Shown piece after piece: positions 8,334-15,676 of a stretch of 64,000 nucleotides of DNA. Source of the stretch: SYIM01 sp041182885 (GTDB lineage: Bacteria; Pseudomonadota; Gammaproteobacteria; Burkholderiales; Burkholderiaceae_E); assembly GCA_049423065.1 (NCBI GenBank), contig JBMSQB010000003.1, positions 62,001 through 126,000 on the forward strand. The letters run 5' to 3'. The notes under the pieces are model-generated. The model was not told the origin of the DNA and ran no database searches. It saw only the letters and a program-made list of their open reading frames with translations. Position 1 is the first letter of the stretch; every line of letters begins with the position of its first letter. Both the position numbers and the translations under genes were made by a program.

Positions 8334-9443
8334 TCAGTTTTCGATCAGCTTCAGGTCCCGGACCATGCCTTTGTAGAGTCGGTCTTCTTCGACGAGCGCC
8401 GCCCGAAACCCCTGACGGTCAAGATAGAGCGGGCTGTTGAATCCCTTGCGGGCGGCGTCCAGAAATTCGGGTTGCTGAACCGCCTGGGCAAGGGCCGACG
8501 ACAGCTTCTGCAGGATGTCCTCGGGCACATCCCTTGGCGCAAGCAGACCGAAGCTGCTCAGGTTCGAAAAGGTGACACCCTGATCGGCAAGTGTCGGAAT
8601 GTTGTTCAGCAGGGCAAGCTTCTGCGGCCCGGTGGTGGCCAGTGGCACGAGCTTGCCCGCATTCACCTGGGGCATGATTGCGCCAGGCAAGCCAAGTGCC
8701 ATGTGGACATGGCCACCCAGCGCTGCGGTGACCGCTGGCGCAATGCCCTGAAAGGGCACGTGCAGCACCCGGATTCCGGCAGCGGCGGCCATGGCCTCGC
8801 CGGCAAGGTGTGTGCCGGTCGATTGACCGGCCGACCCAAAGGTGGCTTGCCCCGGATTCTGCTTCGCCCAGGCGACCATGTCGGCAAGTGTTTTGTAGGG
8901 CGCGCCAGGACCTGCAGCAATGATGTAGGGCGTTCCGATCACGTTGCCAATTGGCGCGAAATCGTCGAGCGAGTACGCCTGCTTTCGCACGTTGGGGGCG
9001 ACGGTGAGCGCGCCGGTGCCGGTGTAGAGCAGGGTATAGCCATCGGGTTTGGCCTGCTTCACGAGTGCAGTGCCCACCGTGGCGCCGCCCCCCTCGCGAT
9101 TTTCAATCACGAGCGATTGTCCGAGCAGCCGGGCGAAGGTGGGCGCGAGCGCACGAATCTGGTGGTCGGTTCCACCGGGCGCGTAGGGGACGATCACGCG
9201 GATCGGCCGGTTCGGATAGTCGGTGGTTTGCGCGGCGGATGTCGGGCTTGCCACCGCAAGCGCGATGCCCATCAGGCAACCGGCCAAGCCGAGGTGACTA
9301 CAGTGGGAGTCGGCGCCCCGGCGATCGGCTATCCCGGCCTTGTCGGCCTTGCCGGCCCGCTTGATGTTCAGGCCTGACCGGGTCGATGGCGGGAGGCGTG
9401 GTCCGAGTTGATTGGGCTTGGCATCAGGCGCGAGAAGGGCCAT
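8334..9443 (-). CDS. Bug-family tripartite tricarboxylate transporter receptor (TctC-like)
   Basis: The mature part is a typical Bug protein: YPNRPIRVIVPYAPGGTDHQIR at the N-terminus, then VIENREGGGATVGTALVKQA.PDGYTLL, which forms the carboxylate-binding loops. Bug receptors bind diverse carboxylates and many have no adjacent TctAB, as here. The annotated ATG at 9443 gives a 369-residue product with about 45 residues before the hydrophobic signal core (LGLAGCLMGIALAVA), longer than the usual 320-330. The real start may be a downstream non-ATG codon such as the TTG in the GLAGC stretch. It converges on the preceding operon and follows the flavoprotein gene by 58 nt. Confidence 0.9.
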   Translation of the reverse strand: MALLAPDAKPNQLGPRLPPSTRSGLNIKRAGKADKAGIADRRGADSHCSHLGLAGCLMGIALAVASPTSAAQTTDYPNRPIRVIVPYAPGGTDHQIRALAPTFARLLGQSLVIENREGGGATVGTALVKQAKPDGYTLLYTGTGALTVAPNVRKQAYSLDDFAPIGNVIGTPYIIAAGPGAPYKTLADMVAWAKQNPGQATFGSAGQSTGTHLAGEAMAAAAGIRVLHVPFQGIAPAVTAALGGHVHMALGLPGAIMPQVNAGKLVPLATTGPQKLALLNNIPTLADQGVTFSNLSSFGLLAPRDVPEDILQKLSSALAQAVQQPEFLDAARKGFNSPLYLDRQGFRAALVEEDRLYKGMVRDLKLIEN

Positions 9444-9501
9444 GGCATGTCGTCCTTGGTCGGCGGAACGGCATTGATGGTTTCATCGGGGCCAGACCCT
9501 G

Positions 9502-11316
9502 TCAATGCGGCGATCCGGATTCCAGCAGTCCCAGTTCCTGCGCCTGGATCTGCAACGCAAGGTATTTCGAATAGGCCCGGCATTGCGAAAACGCGCCGCC
9601 CGTGAAATACAGGCCGGGTTGCGCGGTGCGGGTCCACATGTTGCGCAGTTCCGCAGTATCGGGATCGAAACCCCAGACAGGCCCCACGCGCGCAGCCACC
9701 TCGTCGCCAAAAAAGCCGGCAACGGTGTGCTCCAGCCCGTGATAACCGGTGCCCAGCACGATCAGTTCGGTCTGGACCAGTGAGCCGTCTTTCATCCGGG
9801 CGCCGTTTGCTTCGAAGGACTCGATGTCGTTGTACTGAATGAGGCCGATCTCGCCCGACGCGATCAGGTTGGAGCAGCCCACATTGAAGTAGTAACCGCC
9901 ACCGCGTGAGCGGAAAAGATAGGGCCACCCGGTGCCGTCGACGCCACTTGAAAGCCGGAATCCCACCTTCTCGAGGGCGTCGAGCAGCGGACGGTCCTGC
10001 ACGCGCGCCTGGCTGGTGAGCGCGCGGTGGCCCTGCAGCGTGATCGGCAGCGGCATCGAGGTATTGATCAGGTCACGGTCTTCGATGGCGGGACCTTCAC
10101 CCAGAAACACACCGTCGTAGAGCTGGGCGCTGGGCTCGATCTCGATCACCATGGTGGGATTGCGTTGCACCATCACCGCGCGTGCGCCTTGGCCATGAAG
10201 CTCCTGCGCCACATCGTGCGCACTGGTGCCGGTGCCGATCACCATCACCGGTTTGCCGCGCCAGGCCGCGCCGTCGGCAAACGCGCTGCTGTGCACCACC
10301 TTGCCCGCGAACCGATCAAGCGTCGGGATGTCAGGGATCTTTGCAGCGCCGCTCACACCGGTTGCGAGAATGATGTGACGAGGCCGCAGCACGCGCTCGG
10401 TTCCGTCGGCCCGCCGAACATGTGCTTCCCAGTGGCCACCCGACGATCCGCCTGGCCGCCCCGAGTCGTCAACGCGTCTGGCATGGGTCAGTCGCGTGCG
10501 TGTCCAGAAATGGATGTCCATGCAATCGACGTACGCCTCGAACCAGTTGGCGATCCGGTCCTTTGGCAGATAGCGCTGCCAGGTGGATGGAAACGGCATG
10601 TAGGGCAGGTGATTGCTGTGAAACTGGTTGTGGAGCTTGAGCGCCCGATAACGTTTGCGCCAGTTGTCACCGATTCTTTCCATCGGGTCGATGACCAGAT
10701 TGTCGATGCCCAGCTGGTTGAGCCGCGCGGCGACCGACAGGCCTGCGTGGCCGCCTCCGGCGATCAGCACAGTCGGTTCACGATCCTCGAACCGCGAGGC
10801 GATGTTGCGGCGCTCAAGCCAGTTGGGGCCGTTCCATTCGCGCTGGTAAACGGGTTCCTCGCGACGAGCGCGAAGCGTCTGCTCGTCGTGATCCCGAATG
10901 GCCTCCAGCGCAGTGTGAAGGGTCCAGGCGGTGCGCGAGATGCCGCCGTCCGGCAGCACGCGAAGGCGCAGGAGCGCGCAAGCCGCCCCGGTTTCGGTAT
11001 CGAACTTCAGGATGGCTTCGACCGCGCGCACGCCTGCCCGCTCGACCACGCGCGGTGGGGTGCGGTTCTCGTCAATCTGGAAGTTTCTCGCGCGCATGCT
11101 TGCCAGACCGCGGGCGAGGGGGGCGGCAAGCGCCTGGCGGCCGCTGAGTGTGGTGAGCGACCAGGTGAGCGCAAGCGCCTCTCGCCAGTGTCCGTCCTCA
11201 TCAAAGAGGCAAGCCACGCTGGCCGGATCACCCAGGTGGGCGACGATGTTCAGCTGGTCAAGCCAGGCGGAGACGGCGGCTGACAGGGAAAGCGGGGCAG
11301 GCTGGTCAGCCATCAT
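9502..11316 (-). CDS. NTF2-like domain / flavin-containing monooxygenase fusion
   Basis: This 604-residue protein has a SnoaL/NTF2-like domain (about residues 10-145; LFDEDGHWREALALTW is characteristic) followed by a class B flavin monooxygenase. GGGHAGLS at 187-194 is the FAD site, ILATG at about 316-320 the conserved FMO stretch and GTGTSAHD at 361-368 the NAD(P)H site. The C-terminal FYFTGGAF-like segment (LYFTGGAFSQCR) closes the FAD domain. Such proteins oxygenate small amines, sulfides or ketones, or act like YUCCA indole-pyruvate monooxygenases. The gene starts 15 nt after an aromatic-type aminotransferase gene; transamination followed by flavin oxygenation is a plausible pair (inference). 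Confidence 0.9.
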   Translation of the reverse strand: MMADQPAPLSLSAAVSAWLDQLNIVAHLGDPASVACLFDEDGHWREALALTWSLTTLSGRQALAAPLARGLASMRARNFQIDENRTPPRVVERAGVRAVEAILKFDTETGAACALLRLRVLPDGGISRTAWTLHTALEAIRDHDEQTLRARREEPVYQREWNGPNWLERRNIASRFEDREPTVLIAGGGHAGLSVAARLNQLGIDNLVIDPMERIGDNWRKRYRALKLHNQFHSNHLPYMPFPSTWQRYLPKDRIANWFEAYVDCMDIHFWTRTRLTHARRVDDSGRPGGSSGGHWEAHVRRADGTERVLRPRHIILATGVSGAAKIPDIPTLDRFAGKVVHSSAFADGAAWRGKPVMVIGTGTSAHDVAQELHGQGARAVMVQRNPTMVIEIEPSAQLYDGVFLGEGPAIEDRDLINTSMPLPITLQGHRALTSQARVQDRPLLDALEKVGFRLSSGVDGTGWPYLFRSRGGGYYFNVGCSNLIASGEIGLIQYNDIESFEANGARMKDGSLVQTELIVLGTGYHGLEHTVAGFFGDEVAARVGPVWGFDPDTAELRNMWTRTAQPGLYFTGGAFSQCRAYSKYLALQIQAQELGLLESGSPH

Positions 11317-11331
11317 GGGAACGGGTACCGG

Positions 11332-12543
11332 TCAGGGGTTGCTCAGGACCTTGGCGATGGAATCCGCCACATAGTCGATATTTCGCGAGTTGAGTGCAGC
11401 CAGACAGATGCGACCGGTACTGATCGCGTAAATGCCATATTGCTCGCGGAGCACGTCGACCTGATCACGGCTCAGGCCCGAGTAGGAAAACATGCCGCGC
11501 TGACGGATCACGAAGCTGAAATCCCTGTTGACGCCTCGGGACCTGAGGCGGTCGACCAGGCCGCTTCGCATGGACCGGATGCGCTCGCGCATGGAGGCAA
11601 GCTCGCGCTCCCAGGTGGCCCGCAGCGCGGGCGTTGACAGCACTGCCGCCACCACCGCAGCCCCATGTGTGGGTGGGCTCGAATAATTGGTGCGGATGGT
11701 GCGCTTCACCTGACTCACGACGCGAGCCGTCTCGTCTCGATCGGAGGTAACGACGGAAAGCGCCCCTACCCGTTCGCCGTACAGGGAAAACGATTTCGAG
11801 AACGAGCTTGAAACCAGAAAGTTGAGGCCCGACGCGGCAAAGAGGTTGAGCGCGAGCGCGTCCTCGGCAATGCCATCGCCAAATCCCTGATAGGCCATGT
11901 CGAGAAACGCGACCAGGCCGCGTGCCCGGACCGTATCGACGACCTGCGACCACTGGTCGGCCGTGAGGTCGACTCCGGTGGGGTTGTGGCAGCACGCGTG
12001 CAGTACCACGATCGACCCGGCCGGCAGGGCCTCCAGAGATGCCTTCATACCGCTGAAATTGACCCCGTGACTGGCGGCCTCGTAGTAGGCGTAGGCGTTG
12101 ACCTTGAAACCCGCCGCTTCAAACAGTGCCCGGTGATTCTCCCAGCTTGGATCACTGATCCAGACTTCGGCGGTCGGCAACAGGCGACGCAGGAAATCGG
12201 CACCGATGCGCAGGCCACCGGTTCCGCCCAGTGCCTCGAACGTGGCGACACGGCCTGCCGCGGTGAGCGGTGAGGCGCCACCAAAGAGCAGTCCCTGAAC
12301 CGCCTGGTTGTAGGCGGCGAACCCTTCGATGGGCAGGTACGCCCGGGCAGGCTGTTTCTCCAGGCGCTGTCTTTCCGCCTCCCGCACTGCCTCAAGAAGG
12401 GGCACGCGCCCGTCGTCGTCGTAATAAACGCCCACCCCGAGGTTGACCTTGGCGGGGCGGGTGTCGGCGTTGAACGCTTCGGTGAGGCCGAGTATGGGAT
12501 CCCGCGGGGCCATTTCGACCGCGGCGAACATGGAGGATGTCAT
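11332..12543 (-). CDS. Aromatic amino acid / aspartate aminotransferase
   Basis: This 403-residue fold-type I, class I PLP aminotransferase of the AspC/TyrB group opens with MAPRDPILGLTEAFNAD, followed by VNLGVGVYYDDDG; SDPSWENH and HACCHNPTGVDLT bind substrate and PLP, and SSSFSKSFSLYGERVG carries the Schiff-base lysine. It exchanges amino groups between aspartate or aromatic amino acids and 2-oxoglutarate. The first ATG at 12543 is taken by analogy with relatives that have three or four residues before the FAAVE stretch; ATG 12531 is an alternative, and neither has a clear ribosome site. It is divergent from uvrB and upstream of the flavin monooxygenase. Confidence 0.93.
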   Translation of the reverse strand: MTSSMFAAVEMAPRDPILGLTEAFNADTRPAKVNLGVGVYYDDDGRVPLLEAVREAERQRLEKQPARAYLPIEGFAAYNQAVQGLLFGGASPLTAAGRVATFEALGGTGGLRIGADFLRRLLPTAEVWISDPSWENHRALFEAAGFKVNAYAYYEAASHGVNFSGMKASLEALPAGSIVVLHACCHNPTGVDLTADQWSQVVDTVRARGLVAFLDMAYQGFGDGIAEDALALNLFAASGLNFLVSSSFSKSFSLYGERVGALSVVTSDRDETARVVSQVKRTIRTNYSSPPTHGAAVVAAVLSTPALRATWERELASMRERIRSMRSGLVDRLRSRGVNRDFSFVIRQRGMFSYSGLSRDQVDVLREQYGIYAISTGRICLAALNSRNIDYVADSIAKVLSNP

Positions 12544-12599
12544 GATGAGGTCTAAGTGATTGATTCGATTGAGTTGAAAAGAATTAACCCTACAGAAAC

Positions 12600-12616
12600 T
12601 GCACAAGAATTGTGCA
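12600..12616. promoter_or_regulatory. 17-bp dyad upstream of the aminotransferase gene
   Basis: TGCACAA, 3-nt spacer, TTGTGCA: perfect 7-bp arms, 57 nt upstream of the aminotransferase start. Its shape and place suit an operator for a dimeric repressor or activator; the regulator is unknown. Confidence 0.55.
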
Positions 12617-12719
12617 CTACTCTAGCTTTTTGGGGGGGCGCGCGCGATAATTACTGATTGGTCAGATAGTCGGGCGAAGCGCATTTGCAGGTTTTGCTCA
12701 CCGATTGCACACAAAGCAT

Positions 12720-12762
12720 TGTTGCAGCGCAGAAAACGGGTGTTGCAGTGCACGTTGTTGCA
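12720..12762. repeat. Three TGTTGCA direct repeats
   Basis: TGTTGCA occurs at 12720-12726, 12741-12747 and 12756-12762, that is, start-to-start spacings of 21 and 15 nt. Additional TTGCA-type words (12685-12690 and 12704-12709) lie just upstream. Spacing of about two helical turns for the first pair suggests cooperative protein binding (inference). Confidence 0.5.
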
Positions 12763-12937
12763 ATGCGGCAAAGCAGGGTTCGGTTCATGGCTCGGTCAAT
12801 CAGGACAACAGATGTCCGAACACTGAAGCGCGCGAACGGGCGGTCTGACATATGTGACAACGCGGAGCCCGGGCGGTGCGCCACCGGCCAACCGCGTCCA
12901 AGGCAGTCTATCACGGTAGAGGAACGGTTCTTTTCTG

Positions 12938-15028
12938 ATGGTCGATCTCGCTCACGACAGCTCGAATCTGCTCACGTTCCCGGGTAGCCCATTCCGGCTG
13001 GCCAGACCGTTTGCGCCGGCTGGCGACCAGCCCGCTGCCATCGATGCGCTCGAGCAGGGCCTGCGGGACGGTCTCAGTTTTCAGACGCTTCTCGGGGTGA
13101 CCGGCTCTGGCAAGACCTTCACCATGGCCAATGTCATTGCCCGGTTGGGGCGGCCTGCTCTCATCCTCGCTCCGAACAAAACGCTGGCTGCGCAGCTTTA
13201 TGCAGAAATGCGCGAGTTCTTCCCGGAAAACGCAATCGAATATTTTGTCTCGTACTACGACTATTACCAACCCGAGGCCTACGTTCCCCAGCGCGATCTG
13301 TTCATCGAGAAAGATTCCTCGATCAACGACCATATCGAGCAGATGCGGCTGTCGGCAACCAAATCGCTGCTTGAGCGGCGAGACACCATCATTGTTGCGA
13401 CAGTCTCTTGCATCTACGGCATCGGCAATCCCGCCGATTACCATGACATGCGGCTCATGCTGCGGGTTCGCGATCGCATCGGGCAGCGCGAGCTGCTGCA
13501 GCGGCTCGTGTCCATGCAGTACCGGCGCAACGAGGCCGAATTCGCACGAGGCACCTTCCGTGTTCGCGGCGACACGATCGACATCTTCCCTGCCGAACAC
13601 GCCGAGCTCGCGCTGCGCATCGAACTTTTTGACGATGAGATCGAGTCCCTGCAGCTCTTTGATCCGCTCACCGGTCGCGTGCGCCAGAAGATTCCGCGTT
13701 TCGTGGTGTATGCGTCGTCGCACTACGTGACCCCCCGGGCCACCATTCTGCGCGCGCTCGACACCATCAAGGCCGAACTCGCCGAGCGGCTTGAATTTTT
13801 CTTGTCCCAGGGCAAGCTCCTTGAGGCGCAGCGACTGGAGCAGCGCACGCGCTTCGATCTCGAAATGCTGCAGGAGCTGGGGTTCTGCAAGGGCATCGAG
13901 AACTACTCCCGTCATCTGTCGGGGGCGCGGCCGGGCGATCCGCCCCCCACGCTGGTCGATTACCTGCCCGCTGATGCGCTCATGATCATCGATGAAAGCC
14001 ACGTCACGATCGGCCAGTTGGGCGGCATGTACCGAGGCGACCGATCGCGCAAGGAAACCCTGGTGCAGTACGGCTTCCGTCTGCCCTCCGCGCTCGACAA
14101 CCGGCCGCTTCGCTTCGATGAATTCGAGCACAAGATGCGGCAGTGCGTTTTCGTCTCGGCCACGCCCGCCGATTACGAGCACCGCACGGCAGGCCAGGTG
14201 GTGGAGCAGGTGGTGCGGCCCACCGGTCTGATCGACCCTGCAATCGAGGTTCGGCCGGCGCGTGCGCAGGTCGAAGACCTGTTGTCCGAAATCCGGTCAC
14301 GGGTCGCGCTTGGCGACCGCGTTCTGGTCACCACCCTCACCAAGCGCATGGCCGAGGACCTCACCGATTTTCTAGGCGAGCAGGGCGTACGCGTCCGGTA
14401 TCTGCATTCCGACATCGACACCGTGGAGCGGGTAGAGATCATCCGCGATCTTCGTCTGGGCAGTTTCGATGTGCTGGTTGGCATCAATCTGCTGCGAGAA
14501 GGCCTGGACATTCCGGAAGTGTCGCTGGTAGCCATTCTCGACGCCGACAAGGAAGGGTTCCTGCGCTCGGAGCGCAGCCTGATTCAGACGATCGGGCGGG
14601 CTGCGCGGAATCTGCGCGGAACCGCCATCCTTTACGGTGACACCATCACCGAGTCCATGAGGCGCGCCATCTCCGAGACTGAACGCCGACGCCAGAAGCA
14701 GGTCGAGTTCAACACCGCACACGGCATCGCGCCGCGTGGCATCAGCAAGCAGGTGCGCGAACTGATCGATGGTGTGTATGACGCCGACAGTGCGCGGGTG
14801 GCGCGGGCAGCACAGGCAGTCGCCGACAGCGAGCCGCTTGAGTTGGGCGAGAAGGCGCTGTCCCGGGAAATTCGTGCGCTCGAGAAACGTATGCTCGAGC
14901 ACGCGCGCAACCTCGAGTTCGAGAAAGCGGCCGAAGTGCGAGACCGGCTGTCGCGCCTCAAGCAGCGGGTGCTTGGCGCCGATGGCACCCAAAACGTTGT
15001 TCCTTTTGCCGCCGGGCGGGCGGCCTGA
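12938..15028 (+). CDS. uvrB: Excinuclease ABC subunit UvrB
   Basis: This 696-residue nucleotide-excision repair helicase-like subunit has Walker A GVTGSGKT at 53-60, the beta-hairpin YYDYYQPEAYVP near 107-118, DESH motif II, VFVSATP motif, INLLREGLD and QTIGRAARN helicase motifs V/VI, and a C-terminal UVR domain (about residues 640-680) that contacts UvrC. With UvrA it verifies damage and loads UvrC. Length matches the family (about 670-700). The start is ATG 12938; a GAGGAA stretch lies about 18 nt upstream, so the ribosome site is weak. Confidence 0.98.
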   Translation: MVDLAHDSSNLLTFPGSPFRLARPFAPAGDQPAAIDALEQGLRDGLSFQTLLGVTGSGKTFTMANVIARLGRPALILAPNKTLAAQLYAEMREFFPENAIEYFVSYYDYYQPEAYVPQRDLFIEKDSSINDHIEQMRLSATKSLLERRDTIIVATVSCIYGIGNPADYHDMRLMLRVRDRIGQRELLQRLVSMQYRRNEAEFARGTFRVRGDTIDIFPAEHAELALRIELFDDEIESLQLFDPLTGRVRQKIPRFVVYASSHYVTPRATILRALDTIKAELAERLEFFLSQGKLLEAQRLEQRTRFDLEMLQELGFCKGIENYSRHLSGARPGDPPPTLVDYLPADALMIIDESHVTIGQLGGMYRGDRSRKETLVQYGFRLPSALDNRPLRFDEFEHKMRQCVFVSATPADYEHRTAGQVVEQVVRPTGLIDPAIEVRPARAQVEDLLSEIRSRVALGDRVLVTTLTKRMAEDLTDFLGEQGVRVRYLHSDIDTVERVEIIRDLRLGSFDVLVGINLLREGLDIPEVSLVAILDADKEGFLRSERSLIQTIGRAARNLRGTAILYGDTITESMRRAISETERRRQKQVEFNTAHGIAPRGISKQVRELIDGVYDADSARVARAAQAVADSEPLELGEKALSREIRALEKRMLEHARNLEFEKAAEVRDRLSRLKQRVLGADGTQNVVPFAAGRAA

Positions 15029-15070
15029 CCGATTCATTCCTTCCCTCCTCCAAACCAAAAAGGTATTGAA

Positions 15071-15592
15071 ATGGCTAAAAGAGAACCCACATCCCTTGCC
15101 ATGAGTACACGAGTCCTGTTCGTATGCATGGGAAACATCTGCCGCTCGCCCATGGCGGAAAGCGTGTTTCGGCACACCGTCCGGGTCGCTGGCCTGGATG
15201 ATGTGGTTCGGGTCGCATCGGCCGGCACGCACGCGTTTCATGAAGGCGAAGCCACCGACAAGCGCGCGCAGGCATCGTTGCAGAAGCGTGGCTACAACGC
15301 TGCCGACATCCGTGCCCGCAAGGTGACCGAGCGTGATTTCGAGGAGTTCGACCTGATCCTGGCCATGGATTGGGACAACCTCTCCCTGCTCCAGCAGACC
15401 GCCCCCAAGCGGTTCCATCACAAGCTTCAACTGCTCATGCGGTTTGCCACCGAGCATGAGACCGCGACCGTACCCGACCCCTACCACGGCTCTGCGCAAA
15501 ACTTCGAGCAGGTCCTCGACTACATCGAGGACGCCTGCAGCGGCTTGCTCGAGGTCGCGAAGCGTCGGGCGACGCAGGTCGCAGCGGCCTGA
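15071..15592 (+). CDS. Low-molecular-weight protein-tyrosine phosphatase
   Basis: The cytosolic phosphatase signature CMGNICRS (C-x5-R-S) lies near the N-terminus and the general-acid DPYHG loop near residue 137. The family removes phosphate from phosphotyrosine via the cysteine. The start at 15071 has an AAGG seven nucleotides upstream and gives 173 residues; the internal ATG at 15101 gives the more usual 163-residue form. In Burkholderiales this gene commonly sits directly before iscR; here a molybdenum hydroxylase gene intervenes. Confidence 0.93.
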   Translation: MAKREPTSLAMSTRVLFVCMGNICRSPMAESVFRHTVRVAGLDDVVRVASAGTHAFHEGEATDKRAQASLQKRGYNAADIRARKVTERDFEEFDLILAMDWDNLSLLQQTAPKRFHHKLQLLMRFATEHETATVPDPYHGSAQNFEQVLDYIEDACSGLLEVAKRRATQVAAA

Positions 15593-15615
15593 ATTCCTGA
15601 TCCTTGTCCCCGTCA

Positions 15616-15646
15616 CCTCCTCGGCAGACCCCGTTCGCCGAGGAGG
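15616..15646 (+). terminator. Perfect hairpin after the phosphatase gene
   Basis: A perfect 10-bp GC-rich stem (15616-15625 with 15637-15646) has an 11-nt loop and is followed by CCTCTCTC rather than a T-run. It lies in the 84-nt gap before the molybdenum hydroxylase gene. It could be a weak terminator or an mRNA-stabilising element. Confidence 0.5.
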
Positions 15647-15676
15647 CCTCTCTCGTGAGCGCGCTGTCGTTCTGAC

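Larger units (their letters stand above)
12544..12937. promoter_or_regulatory. 394-bp divergent intergenic region, aminotransferase / uvrB
   Basis: No gene was recognised here. It must hold promoters for both divergent genes. It contains a 17-bp dyad, a cluster of TTGCA half-sites, a G-run near 12631-12637, and a 5-5-5 inverted repeat GGACA/TGTCC at 12803-12817. A CTGT-N8-ACAG LexA box was looked for ahead of uvrB and not found. Confidence 0.5.

Noticed and set aside
12544..12937. LexA box ahead of uvrB
   Set aside because: Searched for CTGT-N8-ACAG and close variants and found none; GGACA-N5-TGTCC at 12803-12817 does not fit the consensus.
12651..12987. Short open frames on both strands between the aminotransferase gene and uvrB
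   Set aside because: No ribosome sites, no family resemblance, and the region is better explained as regulatory DNA.
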